Positions 53,196 through 62,545 of a DNA stretch of 64,000 bases are shown in pieces. The stretch is from assembly GCF_001653235.2 (NCBI RefSeq), contig NW_019154053.1, forward strand, positions 79,713 to 143,712, given 5' to 3'. Origin of the DNA: Pochonia chlamydosporia 170. Lineage: Eukaryota; Ascomycota; Sordariomycetes; Hypocreales; Clavicipitaceae. The notes under the pieces were generated by a model, which did not search any database, was not told the origin of the DNA, and saw only the letters and a list, made by a program, of their open reading frames with translations. Positions within the stretch are counted from its first letter, which is position 1. Every line of letters begins with the position of its first letter. The translations under genes were made by a program, and so were the position numbers.

Positions 53196-55309
53196 CAAAG
53201 TACTGCAGAGCTTCCTGAATCCTTCCTTCCATTTTTGTAGACCATAAGATCAAAGATGGCCGAAAAATTTCATGGTTTTCAATGATAGTGCAAAAAAGTG
53301 GTTATTTGGGTGATCTGATGGGTGTCCAGCACCACCTTAAGGTGGTGCGAGTTCTACGAGCTCAAAATAAAGTGGGGCGTGGCACGAGTATTAAGTACGT
53401 GAAATACTTACGCCACAAACATGAGTACCTCTTATGCCTGCTAATCCCATACAAAAGGAAGTACCTATGTCCCTGTTAAAAACCCCCTAATTGGCCAAAA
53501 GCCCCCCTGCTCAGTAATGCAGCTACAATAATTCAGGGGTGTATTGTACGTACAAAGTTTAACCTACATTCAGTGATTGGCCCTCGAGAAGCGGGAGTAC
53601 TTTTTGAGAGCACTTGCATATTCGATGGGCTGCGAGATGTGGAATCGGGTTATTATGCTCTGGGATTTGCATGTAGTACGTAGGCGCGCATTGATCAGCA
53701 TTGTGAAATACAGCTTAGAAGGCTGGACAATGTGAACGACGACGTTCTATTTGAACGGGTAAGGCGGCGTCATGTCAGAAGGTAGTCGGATATCATCAGA
53801 GAGAATGCAAAAATGAGGCTGTCGTAGCATGTGCTTGGGAGATGGTACCCGGCTATTCTTACCTAAAATAAGTTCGGATCGCTCCGGGCCCCTGCAGCGA
53901 CACGATTCACTGGTCAGCCCCATGGCTCGAGCTGGCACTTGCCTCCCGGTTTCCTTTGGCACCCTGGCCAACGAGATGACAAGGTCGACCAAATACTGTA
54001 TCTTGCAGCCAGGAGAAGCCCTGTGGGGGAAGGGGGGAAGGACACCGGGGATTCCCTTTCGAATTGGTGTGCATATATTGAGCTATTCCTGTCGCAACAG
54101 AATCACATGAGAATCGCATAATCGTTGCCATGTATGATAATTGGCATTATCGAGGAGGCGCGAAGCTCGGGACGTCGGCACCTTCGTAGTGGCCTCTTAG
54201 TTTCTTCGGGCTGAAGATGCATATGTCGGAGAAGCTACATGACATCGTATTTACATACCTGCCACGTGTTCGATCTAGTGTAGAACACCTTTGCTCGAGT
54301 GGAACTTGTGCAAACTTAACCGCAAGCTCGATGCTGTAACGCTCCCTTGACATGTGATGGGGCTGATATGCATCCCCGGCTATGGTCCATCACGAGCTAC
54401 CGTCGTGAGTGACATAGTATGCACATGCATGAATCACATCCAAGAGAGAGTTAACTAGTTAGATATTTTTCAAGTTAAACTACTAATTAGAGTTCATAAC
54501 ACAATATCCCCAACTAATTTAGGTTGCCCGAAACTGGTCTCTTGTGAGAAGTTGCCATTTTTCATTTTCAGGACTCCATTGGGTCGCAAAGCATTGTCCA
54601 CTTGCCTAAACTAGTTATGGCCATCTTCTTAATCACGACCTTAGTAGCACCCTAATAATTCCTGATTAAGGCGGTGAGGGTTGGTATGGCTATTTGGGTG
54701 CTAGTGAGGGCGATCTGCTTGCGCGCCTGACCATAGAGGGCTGAGAATCGCAGCTGCTTCCCACGCATAAGGATGGAGAAGCCGTGAGACGCATCCGGAA
54801 CCCGTGAATCGATGGAACATCTTTATCTGACCAATCGGCAATTTCCGTCAGTTTGTAGGACCATCTTATACGAGGTCGAGATGGCTTACCTACCATGGAA
54901 CTTGTCTCCGGGAACTGCCAACCCGTCGTTTCTGCTGTGAACTAGACGGAGGTTGGATGTGTCGTGGACAAGTGAGATCACTCGCAGGCGCCGGCAGCTT
55001 CTTAGGGACCAAAGCCACGCTGCTGGAAATCGCGGCCTGCGCTGTTGGCAGCGCTAATACCGTGAGGAACTTGACCATGTGGCCTGTAGGCTCCGCGAAG
55101 TATATAAGCGGGCGCTAGCTCCTGACTATTACATCACATCGGTTGATTACGCTCCGGTTTTGCATCATCTATTGACTAATTGGTGGTCTTGCACTGCGTT
55201 TAGTCAAGTTTTATGCCCGTCACGGTGCTGTTACACGTCTAGTTGTCTATCATTATCACCATTTTAACGTGTCTTCGAGACAGCAAATCCAACCTTTTCA
55301 ACGAAGACA
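53196..55309. other. Gene-free interval with a degenerate repeat
   Basis: Contains the second copy (about 53910-54040) of the repeat at 39226. No gene is recognised. The sequence before 55310 probably includes the promoter of the metzincin-like gene: a TATATAAG at 55099 lies about 210 bp before its first ATG. Confidence 0.45.
53910..54040 (+). repeat. Degenerate dispersed repeat, copy 2
   Basis: Block order as in 39226-39420. Both copies can be read on the plus strand as CLPVS(L/F)GTLA, a possible relic coding stretch. Confidence 0.5.
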
Positions 55310-58264
55310 TTGGTGTCCTGCCAACTCTCAATTTCAATGTCAACTCGGATCAACTTCGATGACTTGCTAGCCGGTACGATCGTGACAGATCAGTATGAAC
55401 CACGTGGCATTATCATCGAGCGGGCTCAAATTATACGAGATCCATATACACCCTCTCCCGGCAATGCACTTTATGCTACCGAGTTTTCCGGACCTATCGA
55501 GTTCCCGAAAGCCGTACTCAGTTTTCGGTTCGTGAGCCCGAATCATTCATACATTGCAGTATCTCCCGGTACTCATTTCAATGTTGGTGGAGCCGCAACT
55601 CTGACGGCCTATGACACACATGGAAATGCTTTGGGAAGCACATATATCGACATTCCCAAGGGCTCCCACTATGCATTCGGCGAGTTTTTTTCCCCGGCAG
55701 GTGCTGTCATTGCTTCATTCAAGGTTTCAGGTTATCGGGGTGACTTTGACGGAATCGACAATTTGATTTTCGACGATACTACGGTCCCCCAGACGCCGGA
55801 CTTTCATCTCATCTACACCGGTGCCGAGATCCTGAGAGTTTCCAAAACTACAACAGCACAGGCAACCGTGAATGTTATCCGAATCCACGGTTCTACTGGA
55901 GGGATCTCATTGACTGCCTCCTCTGTTCCAACCGGTGTGGTCATAAGCAGTCTCACTCCAAATCCAGTCGTTGCATCATCGTTCAGCTTAAGAGTTACAG
56001 CAAGTAGAGATGCGATTCCTGCCCAAAACAGGCAACTAGTGTTGACAGCAACACCCCTGGTACCCTCGGCCGGGTTGGTCAGTCACACCATCACTCTCCT
56101 CGTCACAATCCTGGACCCTTACGACGTCCAGATTGTTGGGATTGAAGTTACCCAAGGCATACAGGTCTTCGATCTCCCGGAAAAGCCAGATCCACTGTCA
56201 ACGGCGCCGGTGCGTTACAACGGTGTTCGCCTCGCTGCCGGGAGCCGTACGATCGTTAGGGTGTTTTGCAGCCTTCGCACTCCACCAAGAAGCACAGACT
56301 TGCCAAGATACAGCTGCTATTTGCATGGATCACGCAACGGCGCGACATTGCCCGGAGGTCCAATTTCTCCCCAGGGGGCTGTTTCAGTCGCAATTGAACG
56401 GGGTGGCAATAACGTCTCGGTGGCAATGAGATCAGATCCGGGGTCTGGCGCGGTTTTCCAACTTCCACCGGAATGGACACAAGGGACAATCACACTTCGG
56501 GCGGAGGTTCAACCGGATATAGGATTCGGGCCCGAGCTTGATAACTTTGACTCTGTATCGCAAAATGACACGTTTGTTTTAACCGATATCGCATTCACTC
56601 GTACCCGCGACGTCCGCGTCGCCGCTATCAAACTGTCAATCAGTTCGATTAACGGGGGTGAAGTCAGAGACCCAGGTGACGTTCTCGAAGACTGCCGAAA
56701 CCTGCTCCCTATTGCAGATAACCAATTCGCCGTAAGTTTGATGGCAACAATTTCGATAGATCACATATTCAACCAAAATACCGAATCATGTGGTTTTCTT
56801 GGGCTGAGCACCTGTTCCTTGGACAGCAGTAGCCGGGCTGCGTTGGTTACTGATTACCTCCGAGATTTCGTAGATGACTCAGGATATATTGACACCACCG
56901 GTGGCCGCCTGATAGTCGGCATCTACGCCGCTGCAGCGGGAGAAAGAATTAGGGGGTTGACATCAACAGAGTGCACTGGTCCCTTCTGGGACTGCGATAG
57001 CTTAACAGTTGCAATTTTCAGGGACTCCGATAGGCCCCTGACGTCTGCAGCTCACGAGATCGGTCATATGCTGGGTCGGAAGCATGCCAGTGGTACGGGT
57101 GGTGCAAAAAACCCTGAAGACTGGCCACCGGACCAACAAGGCTTCATTCAGGGGGTCGGGGTGGACCGTCGTACTATGCGAGTACTTTACCCTAGAGATT
57201 CCACGCCGTTTTTTGATTTCATGAGCTATGGCGGCCAAGCTGGAGGTGGCGATCTGGATCACTGGGTCTCAGTGCGTGGTTGGCAAGCGACGTTATCCAG
57301 GCTGAGTGCGTCATCCGCGCTGACCCCTACCACTTCTCCCCTGGGACCTAAGACTGAATTTCCCACTGTGGTCGAAAACCTGGCAGATGTTACAGGAGTT
57401 GTGGTTCACGCGGTAGTCATAACTGAAGGTGGAATCAAAATCACGAAAGTGGCCCCTGTATCAGGCCGAAAGCCTCTCGAAGGAAAGCCATCAGCGTACC
57501 ACATAATCGTCCAGGATCGAGACTCCAATACGCTTTACACATCCTCTCCGATACTAGTCCGCAACGACGTGAATATGGCAGGGTATATAATAAACTTGGA
57601 AGCAGTGATTGCAGTATCGAATTGGCCGAAAGTGGGTGCCGTTGAAATCCACAAAGCCGATACACCGGTAGCTCGACGGGTCCGTGCCGGGATACCACCT
57701 ACATTACATGATGTGCTGGTGAAACCTGATTCAGCCGAGAAACCTTCAAATTGGACCGTGCGTTGGCAAGCGAACCACCCTGAGGGCTTCCCTCTCACCG
57801 TCAAGCTCGATTACTCGAACGATGGCGGTAACCACTGGGTACCGCGATACTTCGGCCCGAACAACGACACAGCTACCCTGCCCAACTCGTATTTCTCAAT
57901 CGCAACTCAAAACAAAGGTCGGATACGGGTCAGAATTTCCGATGGTTTCGACCAAGTGTCCGCAGTTTCCACGGGCTTTGACGCTCCTGGATCTGGTCCC
58001 ACAGTCCGAATTTTTAGCCCCCAATGTTGCGAGACGTTCCGTACCGGGTGCATTATATATCTCCATGGTGCAGCCTTCGATGATAGTCAGGAACCTATTA
58101 CCGGCCAATCCCTTGTCTGGTTTCTTGGGGAAAAGCAAATCGGGACCAGCAACACAGCCAGCGTCGCAATCAAAGCAGCCGGCCGCCAAGACATTCGCCT
58201 GCAAGCGACAGACTCCCACTCACGGACCGTATCCCAGAGTGTAGAGATTACGGTTTCACTCTAA
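55310..58264 (+). CDS. Large metzincin-like zinc metalloprotease, single exon
   Basis: 984 residues. The zinc site is HEIGHMLGRKH with H582, E583, H586 and H592, and the Met-turn is FMSYGG with M638: the extended metzincin signature. The N-terminal about 150 residues resemble a jelly-roll/galactose-binding-like module (NFDDLLAGTIVTDQYEPRG ... DFDGIDNLIFDD), followed by Ig-like sheets before the catalytic part. After it come further beta-rich modules, including a C-terminal Ig/PKD-like stretch near 900-984. No convincing signal peptide is seen after ATG 55310 or 55337, so the secretion route is unclear. The lack of introns in about 3 kb and the bacterial-style multidomain layout suggest acquisition from bacteria, not tested. 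Confidence 0.82.
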   Translation: MVSCQLSISMSTRINFDDLLAGTIVTDQYEPRGIIIERAQIIRDPYTPSPGNALYATEFSGPIEFPKAVLSFRFVSPNHSYIAVSPGTHFNVGGAATLTAYDTHGNALGSTYIDIPKGSHYAFGEFFSPAGAVIASFKVSGYRGDFDGIDNLIFDDTTVPQTPDFHLIYTGAEILRVSKTTTAQATVNVIRIHGSTGGISLTASSVPTGVVISSLTPNPVVASSFSLRVTASRDAIPAQNRQLVLTATPLVPSAGLVSHTITLLVTILDPYDVQIVGIEVTQGIQVFDLPEKPDPLSTAPVRYNGVRLAAGSRTIVRVFCSLRTPPRSTDLPRYSCYLHGSRNGATLPGGPISPQGAVSVAIERGGNNVSVAMRSDPGSGAVFQLPPEWTQGTITLRAEVQPDIGFGPELDNFDSVSQNDTFVLTDIAFTRTRDVRVAAIKLSISSINGGEVRDPGDVLEDCRNLLPIADNQFAVSLMATISIDHIFNQNTESCGFLGLSTCSLDSSSRAALVTDYLRDFVDDSGYIDTTGGRLIVGIYAAAAGERIRGLTSTECTGPFWDCDSLTVAIFRDSDRPLTSAAHEIGHMLGRKHASGTGGAKNPEDWPPDQQGFIQGVGVDRRTMRVLYPRDSTPFFDFMSYGGQAGGGDLDHWVSVRGWQATLSRLSASSALTPTTSPLGPKTEFPTVVENLADVTGVVVHAVVITEGGIKITKVAPVSGRKPLEGKPSAYHIIVQDRDSNTLYTSSPILVRNDVNMAGYIINLEAVIAVSNWPKVGAVEIHKADTPVARRVRAGIPPTLHDVLVKPDSAEKPSNWTVRWQANHPEGFPLTVKLDYSNDGGNHWVPRYFGPNNDTATLPNSYFSIATQNKGRIRVRISDGFDQVSAVSTGFDAPGSGPTVRIFSPQCCETFRTGCIIYLHGAAFDDSQEPITGQSLVWFLGEKQIGTSNTASVAIKAAGRQDIRLQATDSHSRTVSQSVEITVSL

Positions 58265-58507
58265 GGAAGGCGAAAGCATGCTGCAAGTTTCATTCTTTTG
58301 ACAAGGATGAGTATATGTTGCATTTCACGTGCTAAATACGGAGTAGCTGAACACAAGTTATGTTTTATTACTAGAACTTTTCTAAGGTGCGGAGTCGTTA
58401 GGCGAATCCAATCCGAAGCAGGGACTCTATGGTATTAGGATTCTTAATCAACGCCGTAGTTCTAACCCTATAATGGTAGGCTTTTCAATTTAACAGAAAG
58501 TCCCATA

Positions 58508-58731
58508 TGTAACGGGCTGAGCCCGAAAAGTGGCTCGGTTTGCACTCTCGCCTCCGTCCCGGCCTGCCGGGCCGGGACCCATCAACAAGCGAGATTGACG
58601 GCGTCGAGCTCAGGAGCTCAAGAGCTCCGTGAGCTCTCCTTTTCTTGTTCTGTTTTCTCTTTCTTTTTTAGCTTTGGATACTCGTAGTAGTCGCCTAGTC
58701 AGTTGTCAATGTACTCACTTGCACCGTTACA
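58508..58731 (+). mobile_element. Solo LTR of the TGTAACGGG family, fullest copy
   Basis: 224 bp, TGTAACGGGCTGAGCCCG to CACCGTTACA, with 8-bp inverted ends. It is strongly similar to the 20432-20610 copy in the opposite orientation. It abuts a Tc1-type transposase remnant on its right. Confidence 0.8.
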
Positions 58732-58733
58732 CT

Positions 58734-59193
58734 TGCACCCTTGCTTGGAGACCCAACTTCTAAGCGCGGCGGTGTCACAGCGCGACAAATCTTGGAATGC
58801 CTGCAAGAAAACCTTCCTACAATTGCTGAACCAGGTTTTATATTCGCCCAGGATAATGCTTCCACACACACAGCCGGAATTGTAAAGGCGTGACTTGGTT
58901 GTTGGATTGAAGAGACCGGGGTCAAGTCAGTGAAGTCAGTGGAATGGCCGCCTTATTCGCCCGACCTAAACTCCATTGAAAATCTATGGAAGGTGGTTAA
59001 AGATGATATTATGCGGCTTCATCCAGAGCTTTCAGATATGCCAAAGAATAATACGTCAAAACAAAGGCTCTGTGAAGCTGCAGTTGAGGCATGGGAGAAT
59101 TTAGACGATGAGATGCTCAATAATCTAATAGCCACAATGCCAGCACGAATGCAAGCTGTGGTGGCCGCGGGTGGCTGGTACACAAAATACTAA
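58734..59193 (+). pseudogene. Tc1/mariner transposase, 3' remnant
   Basis: The frame from about 58734 reads LLGDPTSKRGGVTARQILEC and on to the second catalytic Asp block FIFAQDNASTHTAG. It ends at a TGA soon after (58889-58891). The same protein continues with EWPPYSPDLNSIENLWKVVK (third catalytic residue region) and ends at 59193 with GGWYTKY. The N-terminal DNA-binding half and first Asp are gone; the LTR marks the left breakpoint. Not functional. Confidence 0.88.
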
Positions 59194-59485
59194 GCATTAA
59201 ACCTCATAGGGGAATCAATTCCAATGCTAACCCTCTAGTAGCTAATAATTTACTGGAAAATTGGGCCCAAAACGCGGCATCTAGTTGTGCCGTCGAGTGG
59301 CGAAGTTGCCCGCAATTCCGGAATTACCGTCACTTTTGTCCCCCCACTGTAGCACCCGAACCCCACAGGCCGCATACCCATAATTACAGCAAACTCTTCG
59401 GACGCGACACCTGGGGCAGAGCCCCAATCCAAGAATAGGGAGAGGAATGGAGGTTCGAGATAAATGGAACAAAACTGATCATTCC
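59194..59485. other. Short intergenic stretch
   Basis: No feature is recognised between the Tc1 remnant and the next gene's 3' end. Confidence 0.5.
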
Positions 59486-62400
59486 CTATGGCGCACGGTT
59501 ATTGGAGATAAATAGTCTCAAATCGACATAATCATCGTCACCCTCGTCTGTGTTCTTGACCTTGACCGGTAGCTCCTGAGTTGCATCCTTCGCGACGGAG
59601 AGGCTCCCGCTTAGCTCGCCGTCTAGGTCGTCCGTGGCCTCCGACGTCCCTTCGAACAGCTTCAGCGTCCAAGTGACCGTGATGGACGACCCGGGGATCC
59701 AGTCAAGGTTGAGATACAGCTCGGCGCGCACCTCCCCGCCCATACCCTCGTTCCAACCGAGCTCCGCATGCGTGCCGTATGGGCCGATGTTGATGAATCT
59801 GGGCGACATCACTCGTGTAGCGTACTCATTTGAGTCAGGCCAGTTCTCTTCATCTTTCAGGTGCATTGTACCCCGGAGGACGACTTGCCTGAAGAGTTCT
59901 GGAGGATCTGATAACAGGATACGAACGTCGACGGTCTGGCCCTCCAGCAGAGTCGCGTCAGAGGAGCCTTCGGCGTATAAGCCAGATATCGGCTTCCCGG
60001 CTTCGATGTGATAACTTCCGCTGGGCAACTCCAATTTGAAGGTGCCGTCCAATTGAGTGACAGTGGTTTTGCCGCCGGCCTTCACAAGCGCTCCAGCGAC
60101 GGCATTCCCCCTGTACGCGACATCTCCCTTGGCGAAGCTCTTTGCTTTCGTCTTGACCCATCGGTTGATCCTGCGCCACTCGATGCGTGCAGGACGATAA
60201 ATTACCTTCTCTGAGTGGCCATAAACACCCCGGAAGACGTTGCTGTTGCCATCGCTATGTGTGGGTGCATCCCAGTTTTTGATATCATTAGGGGAGACAG
60301 CTCGGCCATCCCCAGGCTCTTTCCAACGATCGGAGTCCTTGGCGTGGTTTCCAGCCTCGTCTTTGCCGCTCCAATCGAAAGCGAACGTGTTACATACCTG
60401 GTTGGCAACATCGTCCGGTGCGTCTCCGGCGAGCCAGTTGGGGATCCAGTCGGGAAAGTTGGCCTCGGCAAGATCGTAGAAGTACTTGTAGAGCCAGTTC
60501 GCTGCTGTAGTGCGCTCTTCAGCCGTGTAATGGTACAGACCATCCACGGTCTGTGTGTCGACCTGCGCACCGCTCTGTATATCACTGTCCTCGAGATCCC
60601 CCGGTACAGTGAAAGTGTTCCGACCTTCCAATCGGACCTGTGGGTCTTTAACTGCACGCATTGCGGCCCAGACAAAGGATGCACAGACTGTGGGCAGGGT
60701 ATTCGAAGCCCACCAAGTAGGGCCTCGGTCGGGAGCGCGGTAGGCTGCCCCGAAGGCCGGATCAGATATATGTCCATCCGTATAGCAGAAAAAGCGGTAG
60801 TGACCGCGAATGCTTTTAGCAGCTTCAGCGACTTTGTGTAAAATAGTCCGGACCTCTGGATGAAGCGCTTCGTCGTAGGGATGCGGTTTCACCACCAAAG
60901 GGTCAATGAATTCGGCATTCGCGTTGATGGAGGGCTCCGCGCTGAAATCGGCGATGCGATAGGTTTTAATCTGACCATACTCGTCAGTCCTGCCTTCTGG
61001 ATCTGGAAAGCGAGACCCGTTGAATGCTTCCTCCACGGATTGATCGACAGTGCCGGGCCACAAATATTTTAGGGCATCCGGCTCGATACCATCAGTGCCT
61101 TTGTTTCCAAGGAAACTGCCGGCAAGGTGATCCTTAAGCCAGGCAGTAGAGCCGGTAGAATGACGAATTGTGTAGAAGTTCTGAGTCATGATGCCATTAT
61201 GGGAGTACATCTGCGGCGGAGTGACTTGCTTCAGGAGGCCGCCTATGGCGCTGTTCCCACCGGGGGAGAGGATCGTGTCTCCCTTCTGAGCATTGATGAT
61301 ACGACCAGGAACGACCACCCATGCCCATTCTTCCGTCAGCTGGCATACAATCCCGTCAACCGGAGGCTCTTCGTCGGGAACGCACTCCCGCCCAACGAAG
61401 TCCTCCACGCCACTGCGGCCGCCGTTCATGGCGAGAGTCCTCTGATCCAATACACCTCGGACCAGGTCGATCGTGTCGAGTGATATTTCATTAGTAGCCC
61501 GCCGCAGGTGTTCCTCAACCTCAACCCTTGTGAAGGAGTCAATTCTTCTGCGACAACATGAGTCATTACGGAGGTCATTGAATACACGGATGGCTTTCGG
61601 ATCACGGATCACTCTCAGGGCTCGGTTGTTGTCACAATACTCGAAGTAAGCACTCGCGCGGACGACCTTTTTGGATCGGGTATGGCCGGTAAGGTGCACA
61701 GCGTACCCAAAACATCCCGCAGGGAGGTCTGCATGCAGGATGCTGCAGTCGTAGGTGTTCGCTGATTTAGCAATTATCACAAAGTCGACTTTGGTCGCTC
61801 TGCTGATAGGATTGACGGCCTCGGGGTCGTCGCGAAGATATTCCAGGTTTTGGGTATCGAATTCAAGAGGCTCGTCCTCCACATTGTGGACCGTGAATGC
61901 AGCGGTCAGCATTTTCTGGTCCCGCAGGGCCCGGAACTCGTAAGTCAACTTCGGCTTAAGGAGTCCGCGAAGCTTGTCAACAACGTAGCTGTTCCACATG
62001 GTGAAGCTTCGCGCTGCGGTGATTTTCGTCTCATTGCGACCGACAACAGTAAGCATAACATGGAACGTGGTATACGGGGAGTCTGGATCAAGACTGTCTT
62101 CAAAAGAATGTGTCAGAACAGGCTCAGCCGAAACTCCCTTCTGACCACGTCCAAAGTCCCACAGATATCGAGTTCCAGGGTCTGGTGCAACCTCCTTGCC
62201 ATTCGACACTCTGAATACGACGTCATGGTTTTGATGATGGCCTTTCGAGACCTCAATCTCTGGAAACTTGTCGCAATCAGAACGTTGGATTGCCTCTATC
62301 ACAACCTCCCGGGACTCGCAACGTTTGTTGTCCGCAAAAGCCGTCACAAATATCTTTCGTTTTCCGGGCTTTCCTGTAAGCTGGAGATATTGCTCTTTGC

Positions 62401-62545
62401 CAAGAGTTCCGTTGATGGCGACATGGATGCTACTTTTCTTCTTTCCAGCGGTCCTCACCGAGATTTGAAACGACTCCCCAAGATGCACCGTGGACCGGGA
62501 GACAAGAATGCGGCTGATCAGTTTACTGGGCTTCTCCACCTCCAT
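59486..62545 (-). CDS. Large multidomain protein with probable permuted papain/NlpC-P60-type hydrolase core
   Basis: 1019 residues on the minus strand, single exon. Residues about 10-85 are an Ig-like sheet domain. About 115-180 resembles PKD (TRYLWDFGRG ... THSFEDS). The core near 420-630 has QKGDTILSPGG and YSHNGIM (His449), then a downstream VCASFVWAAM (Cys621). This order, His before Cys, is that of permuted papain-fold hydrolases such as the YiiX/YaeF type. Around 840-890 is a carboxypeptidase-regulatory-like sheet (LDGTFKLELPSGSYHIEAG). The rest is beta-rich. No signal peptide is seen. If the assignment holds it could cleave amide or ester bonds in peptides, peptidoglycan or lipids; the substrate is unknown. 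The architecture looks bacterial. Confidence 0.65.
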   Translation of the reverse strand: MEVEKPSKLISRILVSRSTVHLGESFQISVRTAGKKKSSIHVAINGTLGKEQYLQLTGKPGKRKIFVTAFADNKRCESREVVIEAIQRSDCDKFPEIEVSKGHHQNHDVVFRVSNGKEVAPDPGTRYLWDFGRGQKGVSAEPVLTHSFEDSLDPDSPYTTFHVMLTVVGRNETKITAARSFTMWNSYVVDKLRGLLKPKLTYEFRALRDQKMLTAAFTVHNVEDEPLEFDTQNLEYLRDDPEAVNPISRATKVDFVIIAKSANTYDCSILHADLPAGCFGYAVHLTGHTRSKKVVRASAYFEYCDNNRALRVIRDPKAIRVFNDLRNDSCCRRRIDSFTRVEVEEHLRRATNEISLDTIDLVRGVLDQRTLAMNGGRSGVEDFVGRECVPDEEPPVDGIVCQLTEEWAWVVVPGRIINAQKGDTILSPGGNSAIGGLLKQVTPPQMYSHNGIMTQNFYTIRHSTGSTAWLKDHLAGSFLGNKGTDGIEPDALKYLWPGTVDQSVEEAFNGSRFPDPEGRTDEYGQIKTYRIADFSAEPSINANAEFIDPLVVKPHPYDEALHPEVRTILHKVAEAAKSIRGHYRFFCYTDGHISDPAFGAAYRAPDRGPTWWASNTLPTVCASFVWAAMRAVKDPQVRLEGRNTFTVPGDLEDSDIQSGAQVDTQTVDGLYHYTAEERTTAANWLYKYFYDLAEANFPDWIPNWLAGDAPDDVANQVCNTFAFDWSGKDEAGNHAKDSDRWKEPGDGRAVSPNDIKNWDAPTHSDGNSNVFRGVYGHSEKVIYRPARIEWRRINRWVKTKAKSFAKGDVAYRGNAVAGALVKAGGKTTVTQLDGTFKLELPSGSYHIEAGKPISGLYAEGSSDATLLEGQTVDVRILLSDPPELFRQVVLRGTMHLKDEENWPDSNEYATRVMSPRFINIGPYGTHAELGWNEGMGGEVRAELYLNLDWIPGSSITVTWTLKLFEGTSEATDDLDGELSGSLSVAKDATQELPVKVKNTDEGDDDYVDLRLFISNNRAP

